A stretch of 64,000 bases of DNA, taken from the NCBI GenBank assembly GCA_001657325.1, contig LWRO01000008.1, forward strand, positions 230,131 through 294,130. The letters run 5' to 3'. The notes beneath the pieces were generated by a model, which saw only the letters and a list, made by a program, of their open reading frames with translations, was not told the DNA's origin and ran no database searches. Positions within the stretch are counted from its first letter, which is position 1, and each line of letters starts with the position of its first letter. The translations under genes and the position numbers were made by a program. Below, in pieces: positions 18,635 to 28,078 of this stretch. The stretch is from Geitlerinema sp. BBD 1991-9. Lineage in GTDB: Bacteria; Cyanobacteriota; Cyanobacteriia; Cyanobacteriales; Geitlerinemataceae.

Positions 18635-19720
18635 TTAAGCCTGGTTAAAAAATTTGAAATGTTGTAAAACGGCTTGAGTTTCTCGTCCGGTTTTGTCCCA
18701 GCTAAACTGACGAGATCGATCGAGTCCTGCTTGTCTGAGATTCGATCGAGCAGTTTCGTCAGTTGCGACTTGTTGCATGGCTGCGGAAATTTCTGCAACA
18801 TTATAGGGATCGATAAGGATCGCAGCATTTCCGGCAACTTCTGGAATTGAAGCAACGTTCGAGGCAATGACGGGACAACCACAGGCCATGGCTTCGAGAA
18901 CAGGTAAGCCGAATCCTTCCCACAGCGATGGAAACACCAGCGAGATCGATCGATTCATTAAAACGGGGAGATCGTCGCGTTTGACGTAGTCGAGGAATTT
19001 GATGCGATCGACCAACCCCAATTCAACGACTTGTGCTTGAAGCTGTGGCGTGTAGCGTCGATCGAACGATCCGGCGATCCAAAACTCGCAATCGAGGGTT
19101 TTGGGGAGTTTCGCAAAGGCTTCGATCGAGCGACTGAGATTCTTATAAGGATCGTGACGGCCGATGTAGAGAAAATAGTTCCCCGTCGGGAGATCGAGAA
19201 AACGGTATCGAGATCGATCGAATCCCAGGGGAATCGAAACTAACTTCGAGGCGGAGATTCCGTAAAATTCGATCGTGTCGTTGGCTGTCGATTCGGAAAT
19301 ACAGATCGCCACCTGCGCCTGTTTCAACACCTGGGGAATGTAATAGCGGTGATAGAGGTTCATCGGGGAGAACCGCTTGGGAAACCGCATGGGGATGGCA
19401 TCGTACACAGTCACAGCGTAACGCCCGTTCCATCCCAACGGGGCTTCAGTGATGGGTGAAAACAGAAAATCGGCGTTGAGTTTTCGGTAAATCTGGGGTA
19501 AGTCGAACTGCGTCCACCACAGCCGCTTGAGATGTCCGCGAATTCCCTGTTCTGGCGTTTGTCCGGCGGGAATGGGATAACAGCGAAAGTCGGGAACGCA
19601 CCGAGAGGTGAGTAACGTCGGATCGAGATTTTTTAAATGGGGAATCACGTTTAGCGCGTAGGTGCTAATTCCCGTGGGTTTCTCCATTAAAAACGAAAGG
19701 TTAATCAGCAATATTACCAC
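18635..19720 (-). CDS. Glycosyltransferase family 4 protein
   Basis: A GT-B fold glycosyltransferase. The N-terminal acceptor domain opens with NLSFLMEKPTGISTYALNVIP. The C-terminal donor domain shows NYFLYIGRHDPYKNLSRSIEAF and the EX7E-like signature FPSLWEGFGLPVLEAMACGCPVI, placing it in GT4. It probably adds a hexose to a lipid-linked glycan. The GTG at 19720 is tightly against an AGGGAGAG site; a TTG at 19711 is better spaced and gives MLINLSFLME, so the true start is uncertain by three codons. Operon with the GT39-like gene. Confidence 0.88.
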   Translation of the reverse strand: MVILLINLSFLMEKPTGISTYALNVIPHLKNLDPTLLTSRCVPDFRCYPIPAGQTPEQGIRGHLKRLWWTQFDLPQIYRKLNADFLFSPITEAPLGWNGRYAVTVYDAIPMRFPKRFSPMNLYHRYYIPQVLKQAQVAICISESTANDTIEFYGISASKLVSIPLGFDRSRYRFLDLPTGNYFLYIGRHDPYKNLSRSIEAFAKLPKTLDCEFWIAGSFDRRYTPQLQAQVVELGLVDRIKFLDYVKRDDLPVLMNRSISLVFPSLWEGFGLPVLEAMACGCPVIASNVASIPEVAGNAAILIDPYNVAEISAAMQQVATDETARSNLRQAGLDRSRQFSWDKTGRETQAVLQHFKFFNQA

Positions 19721-19754
19721 CTCTCCCTAGAACAGCAGTACAAAAGTCGCGTCG

Positions 19755-19850
19755 GGTGTGTTCGCGGGCCACCGAATTCGGTGGAAGTCCAGCTCGTGAA
19801 ATTCCCACGAACGCCCCCCCATCACAACATCAAGCCTCCTGACTTCTGTA
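19755..19850. repeat. Dispersed repeat, GGGTGTGTTCGCGGGC family, copy 1
   Basis: The block begins TCGGGTGTGTTCGCGGGC, continues to CACGAACGCCCC and ends TCCTGACTTCTGTAC. The same order of blocks occurs at 58192-58304, including the trailing TCCTxACTTCTGTxC, so this is a real repeat family. Ends are imperfect inverted repeats. Confidence 0.6.
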
Positions 19851-19861
19851 CTGGCGCTCTA

Positions 19862-19894
19862 GCAACTGGTAACTGGTGACTGGTAACTGGTGAG
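19862..19894. repeat. Heptad tandem repeat (STRR-like)
   Basis: About four tandem heptamers of the type AACTGGT with small variations, between the GT4 and purH genes. Such short tandemly repeated sequences are typical of filamentous cyanobacteria. Confidence 0.7.
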
Positions 19895-19926
19895 CGATCG
19901 GGTTCTTTCAGTTTAATGCAGGAAAT

Positions 19927-21474
19927 TTAATGCAGGAAATGGCGCACGCCAGTTAAAGCCATGACTACTCCTAACTCGTTCGCAGCCGCGATCGAATCCT
20001 TATCTCGGATACTGCCACCGGGTTGAACGATTGCTGTAATGCCTGCCGCTGCCGCCGTGCGAACCGAATCGTCGAACGGGAAAAAGCCATCGCTGGCTAA
20101 CACTGCACCTCGGGCGTTTTCACCGGCCTGTTCTAAGGCAATTTTCGCCGCACCCACGCGGTTCATTTGCCCTGCACCAATGCCGAACGTGGTGCGATCT
20201 TTCGTCACGACAATGGCGTTAGATTTGACGTGTTTGCAGACTTTCCACGCGAACAGCAACTCTTCTAATTCTTGCGGTGTTGGCTGTTTCTCCGTCGCGA
20301 TCTGCCATTGACTCGTTTGCTCTACCAAGTCATCGGCGTTTTGCACGAGAAAACCACCCGCGATCGCCTTAATCGTTTCGCCCGTTCCTACCGCGAGATC
20401 GGACATCGTCAACACGCGAACTTTCGATTTTTTCGTCAAAATTTCTCGCGCTTCGTCGTCGCAATCCGGGGCAACGACACATTCTAAAAACGTCTTCGTC
20501 AACGCGCTCGCTGTTGGTGCGTCGATCGAACGGTTTAACGCCACAATACCCCCGAACGCCGAGACGGAATCTGCGTTAAATGCATTTTCGTAAGCCCGAA
20601 CGAGCGTATCGCCGAGGGCTACACCACAGGGGTTCGTGTGTTTCAACACCGCCGCCGCTGGGGGATTTTCTTCACCGAGGAATTCCGCGATCAGTCGCCG
20701 TGCGGCTTCCAAATCGACGAGGTTGTTGTAGCTGAGTTCTTTTCCTTGCAACTTCTCCGCCGCACCCCAACCGCTTGCCGTTTTGCCAATTTGATACCAC
20801 GCCGCTTTTTGGTGGGGATTCTCACCATAGCGCAGGGCTTGGATTTGCGAACCGACGATGCCAAATTCTGGTGGGAGCGTTTCGGATTCCGACTGAGCGT
20901 CGAGATACGAAGCAATGGCTCGATCGTACTGGCACGTATGCCAAAATCCTGCTTTCGCACAATCGCGACGGAATTCTAACGAGGGTTCGCCGTTGTCTCG
21001 CAATTCTTTGACGTAATTCTCGTACTGTTCCGGGTTCGACAAGACGGTTAAGTATTTGAAGTTTTTCGCCGCCGCTCTTAACATTGCCGGACCGCCGATA
21101 TCGATGTTTTCAACGGCTTCTGAGAGCGTGACATCGGGTTTGGAAATTGTCGCCTCGAAGGGGTACAAGTTCACCACGACGAGATCGATCGGCCGAACGT
21201 CGTTCGCTTCTAGATCTTGAATATCTCGATCGAAATCGCGACGGGCGAGAATGCCGCCGTGGACGCGCGGATGTAGGGTTTTGACGCGCCCGCCTAAAAT
21301 TTCCGGAAATCCCGTGTAGTCAGACACTTTGGTGACGGGAATCCCGGCTTCCTGCAAAACTTTTGCTGTGCCACCACTACTAATCACATCAAAGTCGAAT
21401 TCGTTCACCAGAATGCGAGCGAAATCAACCAATCCTGTTTTATCCGATACACTCAGTAGAGCTAGACGCGCCAC
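19927..21474 (-). CDS. purH: Bifunctional AICAR transformylase/IMP cyclohydrolase
   Basis: PurH carries out the last two steps of purine synthesis: formylation of AICAR and ring closure to IMP. The N-terminal MGS-like cyclohydrolase domain starts ARLALLSVSDKTGLVDFAR and has TVHP-type residues in GRVKTLHPRVHGGILARRD. The transformylase domain shows RYGENPHQKAAWY, LKHTNPCGVALG and SNAIVVTKDRTTFGIGAGQMNRV. I chose the GTG at 21474 because a GGAAAGG site lies just upstream and relatives start with ARLALLS; an in-frame start at 21498 would add eight residues. Length of about 515 is normal. Confidence 0.94.
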   Translation of the reverse strand: MARLALLSVSDKTGLVDFARILVNEFDFDVISSGGTAKVLQEAGIPVTKVSDYTGFPEILGGRVKTLHPRVHGGILARRDFDRDIQDLEANDVRPIDLVVVNLYPFEATISKPDVTLSEAVENIDIGGPAMLRAAAKNFKYLTVLSNPEQYENYVKELRDNGEPSLEFRRDCAKAGFWHTCQYDRAIASYLDAQSESETLPPEFGIVGSQIQALRYGENPHQKAAWYQIGKTASGWGAAEKLQGKELSYNNLVDLEAARRLIAEFLGEENPPAAAVLKHTNPCGVALGDTLVRAYENAFNADSVSAFGGIVALNRSIDAPTASALTKTFLECVVAPDCDDEAREILTKKSKVRVLTMSDLAVGTGETIKAIAGGFLVQNADDLVEQTSQWQIATEKQPTPQELEELLFAWKVCKHVKSNAIVVTKDRTTFGIGAGQMNRVGAAKIALEQAGENARGAVLASDGFFPFDDSVRTAAAAGITAIVQPGGSIRDKDSIAAANELGVVMALTGVRHFLH

Positions 21475-21853
21475 AATGCAAACCTTTCCTATGCGCACAA
21501 CCCGTTTATTCTACACTGGGGCTGTGTGTCCCTCGATCGAACGACTGAAGAATTTCGGGATCGTTCGATCGACAGATTGAATACAACGTTGACACGATCT
21601 CACACTCGATATTTTCACCCGCTCAGCCCGTACCCGAAGAGAACGCAACAGTAAAAAGACGGGATTTTTAGTGTTGAGATAACGTTCGATCGAACCTCGA
21701 TCGAACGAGTGGGTTGAATCTTGTAAAAGCTTTGCCTTTCAAAACGAGCGAAAACTAGAGATATCGTATCTTCAGATCGCGGATTTCACGAGCTTGGGTC
21801 TGAAGAAGGTTTGAGGAATCGTACCGAGAACGTGCGAAATCGAAGGAGTTGCC
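21475..21853. other. Divergent intergenic region, no gene seen
   Basis: The gap between purH and the WD40 gene, carrying the promoters of both. It holds several GTTCGATCGAAC-type words but no convincing hairpin, RNA gene or reading frame. Confidence 0.5.
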
Positions 21854-22984
21854 ATGAAACTGTTTCCATTTTTAGGGTTAGCAACAGCACTCATGCCCCT
21901 GTTGATTTCGCGTCCCACTTTCGCCAGTACCAAGCCGATCGAAATACCACCTGACTTCGATCGATCGACGATTTCTCAAGATCGCACGTTTCGAGAGCAA
22001 TTTCGACTCGATGGAACGATGGGAGGGGCGTTATGGGACGTGCGTTTCAGTCCCGATCGTCGATCGATCGTCGTTGCTGCCTCTTACGATCTCATTTTGT
22101 GGCAAGGTGACGGTACGCAACAGCTCGATTCCGAGCGACATTCTCTCCCCATTCGCTTTGTCGAGTACAGCCCCGACGGAACGACGATCGCCGCTGCGGT
22201 CACGACGCCTGACGAGGCATTCGAGATTGACAATCGCTATAAAACTGTTGAGATCTGGCGCGTGGCGAACGATCGATTCGAGTCAGTTCGATCGATCGTT
22301 CACGGTGCTTGGGTCGAAAAGTTGCAGTTTTCTCCAGATGGGCAATTCCTCGCGACGTTGGGGCGAGATCGACAACTGAAGCTTTGGGATAACAACGGCA
22401 GAAACATCAACACGATTGCGGCAACAGATTTCGCGTTTGTCGCCAACAGCGAACAGTGGGTTACGGGAGATCGAACCGGACGAGTGAAGATTTGGAAAAT
22501 GGATCGAACGCGCGTTCGATCGAGCGGTGAGTTCGACACAGGTGCGCCGATTACGGGGATCGGCGTTCGTCGAGACGGACAGTACATCGCTACGGGAAAC
22601 GATCGAGGGGAGGTGACGCTATGGACGCGGGAAGGCGAACGACTCATGGTATTGCCAGCAAACGGCGATCGCGTCAGTCAGCTTCAGTTCAGTTCGGACG
22701 GGGAATTTTTAATATCGATCTCGAACGGTTGGGTGCGACGCTGGCATCTCGAACGGCAAACGGTCATGGCCCAGCGAGGCGATCTCGCACGATGGAGTCC
22801 TAACGGCCAACTGCTGGCGATCGTATCCGACGATCGAAAAAACGTGACGGTGTGGGATCGCGCGGGAAGTCTCGTGCGCTCGATCGAGATCGATAACTTC
22901 TGTTACGGCGGCGTGCGTTTCAGTCCAGACAGTACCGGCTTGGGCGTGACTGACGGCGATAACTTGCGCGTTTGGGGTTTTTAA
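21854..22984 (+). CDS. Exported WD40 beta-propeller protein
   Basis: A 376-residue protein with a signal peptide (MKLFPFLGLATALMPLLISR, then PTFAS) and about seven WD40-like blades filling the rest. Blade cores are seen as VRFSPDRRSIVVAASYDLILW, VEYSPDGTTIAAAV, LQFSPDGQFLATLGRDRQLKLW and VRFSPDSTGLGVTDGDNLRVW. It most likely forms one propeller in the periplasm and serves as a protein-binding platform; no enzyme domain is attached. A GAAGGAG site precedes the ATG. Partner unknown. Confidence 0.82.
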   Translation: MKLFPFLGLATALMPLLISRPTFASTKPIEIPPDFDRSTISQDRTFREQFRLDGTMGGALWDVRFSPDRRSIVVAASYDLILWQGDGTQQLDSERHSLPIRFVEYSPDGTTIAAAVTTPDEAFEIDNRYKTVEIWRVANDRFESVRSIVHGAWVEKLQFSPDGQFLATLGRDRQLKLWDNNGRNINTIAATDFAFVANSEQWVTGDRTGRVKIWKMDRTRVRSSGEFDTGAPITGIGVRRDGQYIATGNDRGEVTLWTREGERLMVLPANGDRVSQLQFSSDGEFLISISNGWVRRWHLERQTVMAQRGDLARWSPNGQLLAIVSDDRKNVTVWDRAGSLVRSIEIDNFCYGGVRFSPDSTGLGVTDGDNLRVWGF

Positions 22985-22996
22985 GATCGTCTGGTT

Positions 22997-23953
22997 TCAA
23001 TCGGATACTGTCAACAACACTTTCAAAACGCCTCGTTCTCGAGCGCGATCGAAGGCAGCCAACCCGTTGTTTAAAGAAAATCGATCGCAGACAAGCGATA
23101 GTACGTCGATTCGATCGTTCGCCAATAGCTCGATCGCGGGAGGAAACGGGCCGCAACGCGATCCGATTAAGGTGATTTCGTCTACGACCAGGGACGACAC
23201 GTCTAAACTGAGATTCCCGGCGTAGGTACTTTTCAAAACCAACGTTCCCCGCGGCCGCAATCCGCGACGCGCGATCGAAAATCCTTCGGGATTGCCAGTA
23301 CATTCAACGGCGAGATCGAACGCTCGATCGACGACTGCATCGGCGAATCCTGTTTGAATTCCTCGTTTTTCTAACAGGGCCAGTTTCTCGCGATGACGAC
23401 CGACTGCGAGTAAGTCGCATCCCCTCAAGGCCAGGGTTTGCGCCACTAACAATCCGAGTTTGCCATCGCCGACGACGAGAACTTTCGATCGATCGCCGAC
23501 CGCGACTTGTTGCTGAATTTCCAACGCGGCTGCGATGGGTTCGGTAAACGTTGCCGCCTCGATCGAAACGTTTTCGGGAATTGCATGGAGGTTCTGCACG
23601 GGAAGTGTCAAATATTCTGCAAACGCACCGTTGCGGTTGACAATTCCCAGTACGGTGCGATTTTCGCAGTGAGTCGGTTGTCCGCTTTGACAGAATCGAC
23701 AGTGACCGCAAGCCGCGTTAATTTCACCCACGACACGCTTTCCCGTCCATTCTGGCGGCCCCTGTGCGACTCGCCCGACAAACTCGTGTCCGGGAACGCC
23801 ACAATAGGGATAGTAACCGCGCAATAATTCTAAGTCGGTATTACAAATCCCCGCTCTCAACACTTCGATTAATGCTTCTCCCGATTTGGGTTCGGGAACG
23901 GGTAAGTCGTCTCGCAATTGTAGTGTTTGATTTTCGAGCCAAAGTGCTTTCAT
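22997..23953 (-). CDS. Zinc-dependent MDR alcohol dehydrogenase
   Basis: A 318-residue medium-chain dehydrogenase. The catalytic zinc ligands are in AGICNTDLELLRGYYPYCG and VPGHEFVG. The structural-zinc loop is CGHCRFCQSGQPTHC with four cysteines. The nucleotide-binding loop is VLVVGDGKLGLLVAQ, in which the second Gly of the usual GxGxxG is replaced by Asp-Gly-Lys. It resembles threonine or sorbitol dehydrogenase-like members of unknown substrate. It is slightly shorter than the usual 340-350. It converges on the WD40 gene with only 12 bases between stops. Confidence 0.85.
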   Translation of the reverse strand: MKALWLENQTLQLRDDLPVPEPKSGEALIEVLRAGICNTDLELLRGYYPYCGVPGHEFVGRVAQGPPEWTGKRVVGEINAACGHCRFCQSGQPTHCENRTVLGIVNRNGAFAEYLTLPVQNLHAIPENVSIEAATFTEPIAAALEIQQQVAVGDRSKVLVVGDGKLGLLVAQTLALRGCDLLAVGRHREKLALLEKRGIQTGFADAVVDRAFDLAVECTGNPEGFSIARRGLRPRGTLVLKSTYAGNLSLDVSSLVVDEITLIGSRCGPFPPAIELLANDRIDVLSLVCDRFSLNNGLAAFDRARERGVLKVLLTVSD

Positions 23954-24381
23954 GGAAGGATGGAAATGACTAAAAACAAAAATGGGATAGCTTTTTATGA
24001 ATTAATAAAGCCATGTTTCTATTGCTTTGCAGTTGATAATTGCATAAAAAGCAAAAAATCGAGATTTCAACTCTTTAAGTTAAACCTGAAATTACCAAAA
24101 TCAATTACTTTTTAATGCGATCGTTAAAAATTCAAAAAAAATACGATCTTTGACTCATAAACCTAGAATACTTCAAAAACAAGAAATCGTCAATGACTTA
24201 TATTGAAAATCATTGACGATCTTCTAATATTTTTGCGAACATCAATCGAGTTTTAAAATTTATTTTATCGCAGAAATCTGTTTTTTTGTTTATTTTATAA
24301 CATGTCGATTCTCTCTCTTCACATAAACACAATCGAGTTTTAAATATTGGTATACCAAACCCAACTTAAAGCAAGAAATTT
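23954..24381. other. AT-rich gene-free stretch with one inverted repeat
   Basis: More than 400 bases of AT-rich DNA without a credible gene. At 24186-24196 and 24210-24220 an 11-bp inverted repeat (ATCGTCAATGA and its complement) surrounds a 13-base loop. The composition differs from the GC-richer genes around it. Confidence 0.5.
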
Positions 24382-24511
24382 GGGTGCATCTCAGTTTTAC
24401 CAGAACCTGAGGTGTAGGGTGTGTTAGCGGGCGCCAAAATTCAGCTGAAGTCAATATAAATTAGATGCCCGCGTAACGCACCGACTATTTTTACAGTCTT
24501 GAGATGCACCC
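24382..24511. mobile_element. MITE-like element, copy 1, with GTAGGGTGTGTT core
   Basis: A 130-base element bounded by perfect 12-bp inverted repeats, GGGTGCATCTCA and TGAGATGCACCC (13 bp if the next T/A is counted). Flanking nonamers AAGAAATTT and AGAAAATTC match at six of nine positions, possibly a decayed target duplication. The core carries a copy of the GTAGGGTGTGTT...AACGCACC repeat. It encodes no protein. Confidence 0.75.
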
Positions 24512-24538
24512 AGAAAATTCTTATCAATCGTATGTTCG

Positions 24539-25129
24539 CTAAGGCTTGACAAGTGTAAGTGTTCCGATTTCAATTCGATCGAATAATTCTCGAATGTGAG
24601 CGTTTCGCATCCGCAAACACCCGTGAGAAACAGCTTGGCCCACGAGGGATTCGTCGGGGGTTCCGTGAAACCCGATCTGATGAGTTCCATCCGTCCAAAA
24701 TCCAATCCAGCGGTCGCCTAAAGGATTGTCTCGACCCGGTGGAATCCTCGCACCCGTAATCGGATGTTGCCAAGTGGGATAGGCAATTTTGTCGAGAACG
24801 GTAAACGTTCCGGTGGGTGTTTCCCATCCCGGTTGTCCGACGGCGATCGGATATTGTCGCTCTAAACGATTTCCCTGGTAAAACGAAACTGTTCGATCGC
24901 TGAGATCGACGACGAGCTTAGGTGTCGTTTTCGTCGCCTCCGAGGTGGAAGGGTTTGTCGTCAGCAGAACCTTCGATCGAACGGTTGTCTCAGGAGCAAT
25001 CGGAGTTGAGAGCGTCGAGATCGATCGAACGGGACGCGAAAGCGGCCGAACTTGCAACACCACGAGTAACGCGGCACTGCTAAAGCAGACAAAAGCGATA
25101 CTGTTGGCGATCGCACCGTTTTGCACCAT
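24539..25129 (-). CDS. L,D-transpeptidase (YkuD family), exported
   Basis: A 196-residue peptidoglycan cross-linking or anchoring enzyme. An N-terminal hydrophobic helix (IANSIAFVCFSSAALLVVLQ) acts as signal or anchor. The YkuD domain covers residues 75-196: KLVVDLSDRTVSFYQG, the substrate-loop PTGTFTVLDK, IGFHGT, and the catalytic SHGCLRMRNAHIRELF with Cys and His. The ATG at 25129 is preferred over an in-frame TTG at 25141. It is a lone gene, upstream of and divergent from the nuclease gene. Confidence 0.9.
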   Translation of the reverse strand: MVQNGAIANSIAFVCFSSAALLVVLQVRPLSRPVRSISTLSTPIAPETTVRSKVLLTTNPSTSEATKTTPKLVVDLSDRTVSFYQGNRLERQYPIAVGQPGWETPTGTFTVLDKIAYPTWQHPITGARIPPGRDNPLGDRWIGFWTDGTHQIGFHGTPDESLVGQAVSHGCLRMRNAHIRELFDRIEIGTLTLVKP

Positions 25130-25316
25130 AGCAACGTACAACCTAACAAAGTCGATCGAGGTACAAGCTCTGGCTCCATCGTAGCGGCAAGATCGAAATC
25201 CCGTTTTCGATCGTATAGATTCGATCGAAATTCATACCGTCAAAAACCTTTAAAATCTTGCCACGCTATAAAAATTTGTTTTAATTGAGGTTAAGAAAAC
25301 TTAGGTTTTTCGCACG

Positions 25317-27968
25317 ATGAAGCGAACTGTCGAACTTTCTATCTCTGGAGATCGGAACGAAAATCGAACCCCACACGGTTTGACATCGATCGCGGCTACG
25401 CCTCACGCCGCAAAAGCCCTCGGCGTTCCCCATCGCAATCTCGACAGCCTCGCCCGTCAAATTTGCCAATCTCGCGGTTGGCGTATCGCCTCACCTCTAA
25501 CCGTTCGCCGCAGCCGTTTCGAGGTAGCGCGTAGCATTCTGCAAACCCGAGATCTCGAAGGAACGCTTCGCAGTACCAACAGCTCGATCGATACCCTATT
25601 GCGTTCCGGAATCGATTTTGATGCTCTACTAGCTCAAAGCGATCTATCTCCCCAACTCAAAACCCTGGCTCAATTCGTGCGTGCCTATCGTACTCACCTA
25701 CACACAGCGAAATCGATCGATCCCGCCGAATTATTTTGGCACGCCGCACGACTGTCTCCCGAACCGCAACCCCTCTTCGTCTACGGCTACATTGACCCCC
25801 AACGCGATCGAATCGCCTTTCTCAACTCGATCGCTGGAGACGGAAGTATTTTCTACCTTCCCTGTTCCGACGACGACATCTTTCAAGACCACCGCGACAC
25901 TGTCGAATACTTGCAAAAACGCGGTTGGCACGTCACCCTTAACACCTACGATCGACCTCAGCCTCCCACCCAAATTGTCCCGTATCCCAACCTCGACACC
26001 GAAATTCGCGGCGTATTAACCCAAGTTAAATCGCTCCTCAATGGCGGTGTTTCTTCCGAAGACATCGTTCTCGTCACCCGCGATGAAACCACTTACGGCG
26101 ATCGAATTCTCGATATCGCCTGGGAATACGAAATCGACGTTCGCGCTCTCTATGCCGTTCCCCTCAGCGCCACCCGCTTCGGGACTTGGATGCGTTTGCT
26201 ATTAGATGCCGTTCGATCGAACTTCGCCTTTGAAACAACCGCTCACCTCCTTCGCCACCCCCTCACCCCCTCATCTTCCAAGCTGAACTGGCCGCAAGTG
26301 CGGTTACAACATCCCGACAACCGTCGCGCCTGGGAAAACCTCGGTGCAGATCTCAAACCCTTAAGCGGCTGGAAACCCGCCACCCGCTGCACCTGGGTTC
26401 GTCGCCTTCAAGTCCTTCTCGAGAAGTGGAACCTGCAATATCAATGTAGTCCCTGGGCGCGAGAACTCATGGCACTCTATACCTTTCGAGAAGGATTAGC
26501 CACCCTTTCCCAACCGGAACGAGAACGCCTCGACTTCGACGAGTTCGATCGTAACGTCACGGACAGCCTCGATCTCCTCACCGTTCCCGCTCAACCGGGA
26601 TGGGGAGGTGTCCCACTCCACACGCCTGTATCCTTATCGGGCGGAAAATTTCCCTATGTTTTTGTCTTGGGGATGGCGGAAGGTCTTTTTCCCGCTCCCG
26701 TGCGCGACGATCCGACGTTAGACTTTTACACGCGCAAGCAGCTATCCCAGCGAGGTTTCCCGTTAGAAACCGCCGATCGAATCGCTCGTCAGGAAGCCGT
26801 TTCCTTCACTTCCCTGTCGTGGGTGGCGGTCGAACGTCTCGTCCTGTCCTATCCTCTCCAGTTGGAAGACAAACCGACGTTACCGAGTCCTTATTTAGAA
26901 CGGTGTCGCGGTGCAGTGGAGACACAACCGAGCAATATCGAACCGGATCGTATCAAAACGGCTGCCAGTTGGGAAGAAGCCCGAAAAATCTGCCTTCGCC
27001 AGCCGGAAGCGGCGTTGAAAGACCCCGTCCTCGTTCACGCAACCCGAACTTGGGCGGTGGAAGGGTATCGGGAAAGTCATACGCCGTTCGTTGCGGCTAA
27101 TGGTATCGAGTACGATCGATTCGACGGCGCGACGGCGATTCCTCTCAATCCGAAAAAACGAGTGTTCAGTGCTTCGCAACTGACGACGCTGGGACAGTGC
27201 GGGTTTAAGTGGTTTGCCAGTCAACTGCTGCGGTTGGTACAACTGGCGGAAGCTGAAACGGAGCTTTCAGGGCGGTTGCGTGGGCGTTTGTATCACAAAA
27301 CCTTGCAATTAGCCTTTGATTGGGCGCGGGATAGTGAGAATTTACGAGAGGGGGTTCTCGCGCAGTTAGAGCGGGCATTTTTAGAAGCAGAACAGCAAGA
27401 ACACCTTCCCGCTTTGGCAGCTTGGCAAGCCAGACGGCGAGAACATCTCGATCGATTGCGCCAGACGGTTTCTCAGGAGTCGTTTTTACCGGAAAACACG
27501 CAGGTTTTGGCAACAGAACGGGAGTTTGAGGGAATTTGGTACGGTTTGCGCGTTAAGGGAATTCTCGATCGGGTGGATGTATCCCCCGACGGCGTGGCGA
27601 TCGTCGAGTACAAAAACCGCTCCTCTCGTCCGACACAAGCCAAAGACGCAACGGGTAAGGCGAGTTTAGACATACAACTTCCCCTCTACGTACAAGTTGC
27701 CGCACCACAAATGGCCGCCGGATCGCAAGCGGTCGATGCTTATTATTACTCGCTGACCAAAGGTCGAAAACTCGCCAGCGTCAAAAAAATTGATGAGGAA
27801 GCGCTCTCGAAGTTTGCCAGTCAAATGACCGAACAGTTGGAACGTGGTGCCTATCCCGTCGAACCCGATCGAGACTTTAAAGCCTGTCAGTACTGCTGCC
27901 ACGATTTGGTTTGCCGTCGGGGAAAACACTTAGAACGAAAGTTTCTCGATCGTAACGGCAAGCCTTGA
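25317..27968 (+). CDS. AddB/RecB-like exonuclease, PD-(D/E)XK family
   Basis: An 883-residue protein resembling the AddB subunit of the AddAB double-strand-break repair nuclease. The first 500 residues look like an inactive helicase fold; GGKFPYVFVLGMAEGLFP near residue 440 is the conserved 'helicase-like' segment. The nuclease domain at the C-terminus has RGRLYHKTLQLAFD and the active-site VAIVEYKNRS (E-x-K, near residue 760). A cysteine in TLGQCGFKW plus ACQYCCHDLVC at the end fit the iron-sulfur staple of AddB. No AddA partner is in the window, so the complex is inferred. It may be a cyanobacterial stand-alone relative. Confidence 0.8.
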   Translation: MKRTVELSISGDRNENRTPHGLTSIAATPHAAKALGVPHRNLDSLARQICQSRGWRIASPLTVRRSRFEVARSILQTRDLEGTLRSTNSSIDTLLRSGIDFDALLAQSDLSPQLKTLAQFVRAYRTHLHTAKSIDPAELFWHAARLSPEPQPLFVYGYIDPQRDRIAFLNSIAGDGSIFYLPCSDDDIFQDHRDTVEYLQKRGWHVTLNTYDRPQPPTQIVPYPNLDTEIRGVLTQVKSLLNGGVSSEDIVLVTRDETTYGDRILDIAWEYEIDVRALYAVPLSATRFGTWMRLLLDAVRSNFAFETTAHLLRHPLTPSSSKLNWPQVRLQHPDNRRAWENLGADLKPLSGWKPATRCTWVRRLQVLLEKWNLQYQCSPWARELMALYTFREGLATLSQPERERLDFDEFDRNVTDSLDLLTVPAQPGWGGVPLHTPVSLSGGKFPYVFVLGMAEGLFPAPVRDDPTLDFYTRKQLSQRGFPLETADRIARQEAVSFTSLSWVAVERLVLSYPLQLEDKPTLPSPYLERCRGAVETQPSNIEPDRIKTAASWEEARKICLRQPEAALKDPVLVHATRTWAVEGYRESHTPFVAANGIEYDRFDGATAIPLNPKKRVFSASQLTTLGQCGFKWFASQLLRLVQLAEAETELSGRLRGRLYHKTLQLAFDWARDSENLREGVLAQLERAFLEAEQQEHLPALAAWQARRREHLDRLRQTVSQESFLPENTQVLATEREFEGIWYGLRVKGILDRVDVSPDGVAIVEYKNRSSRPTQAKDATGKASLDIQLPLYVQVAAPQMAAGSQAVDAYYYSLTKGRKLASVKKIDEEALSKFASQMTEQLERGAYPVEPDRDFKACQYCCHDLVCRRGKHLERKFLDRNGKP

Positions 27969-28078
27969 TTCATTATGAAAATCAGCCAAAGAAAGGTTTA
28001 AAATACCTTAAATTTCACGCCCGCACAAAATTCTCGAGATACACTAAAGTAAGATCTTTCAAACATCTCTCGAACGAT

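Noticed and set aside
26600..27100. 166-codon plus-strand frame inside the AddB-like gene
   Set aside because: Overlaps the nuclease gene in another frame and has Arg/Ser-rich, domain-free sequence.
27965..28078. PPK2 starting at 27965 with overlap to the nuclease gene
   Set aside because: Start would be TTG and the added 38 residues do not belong to the family; the ATG at 28079 is better.
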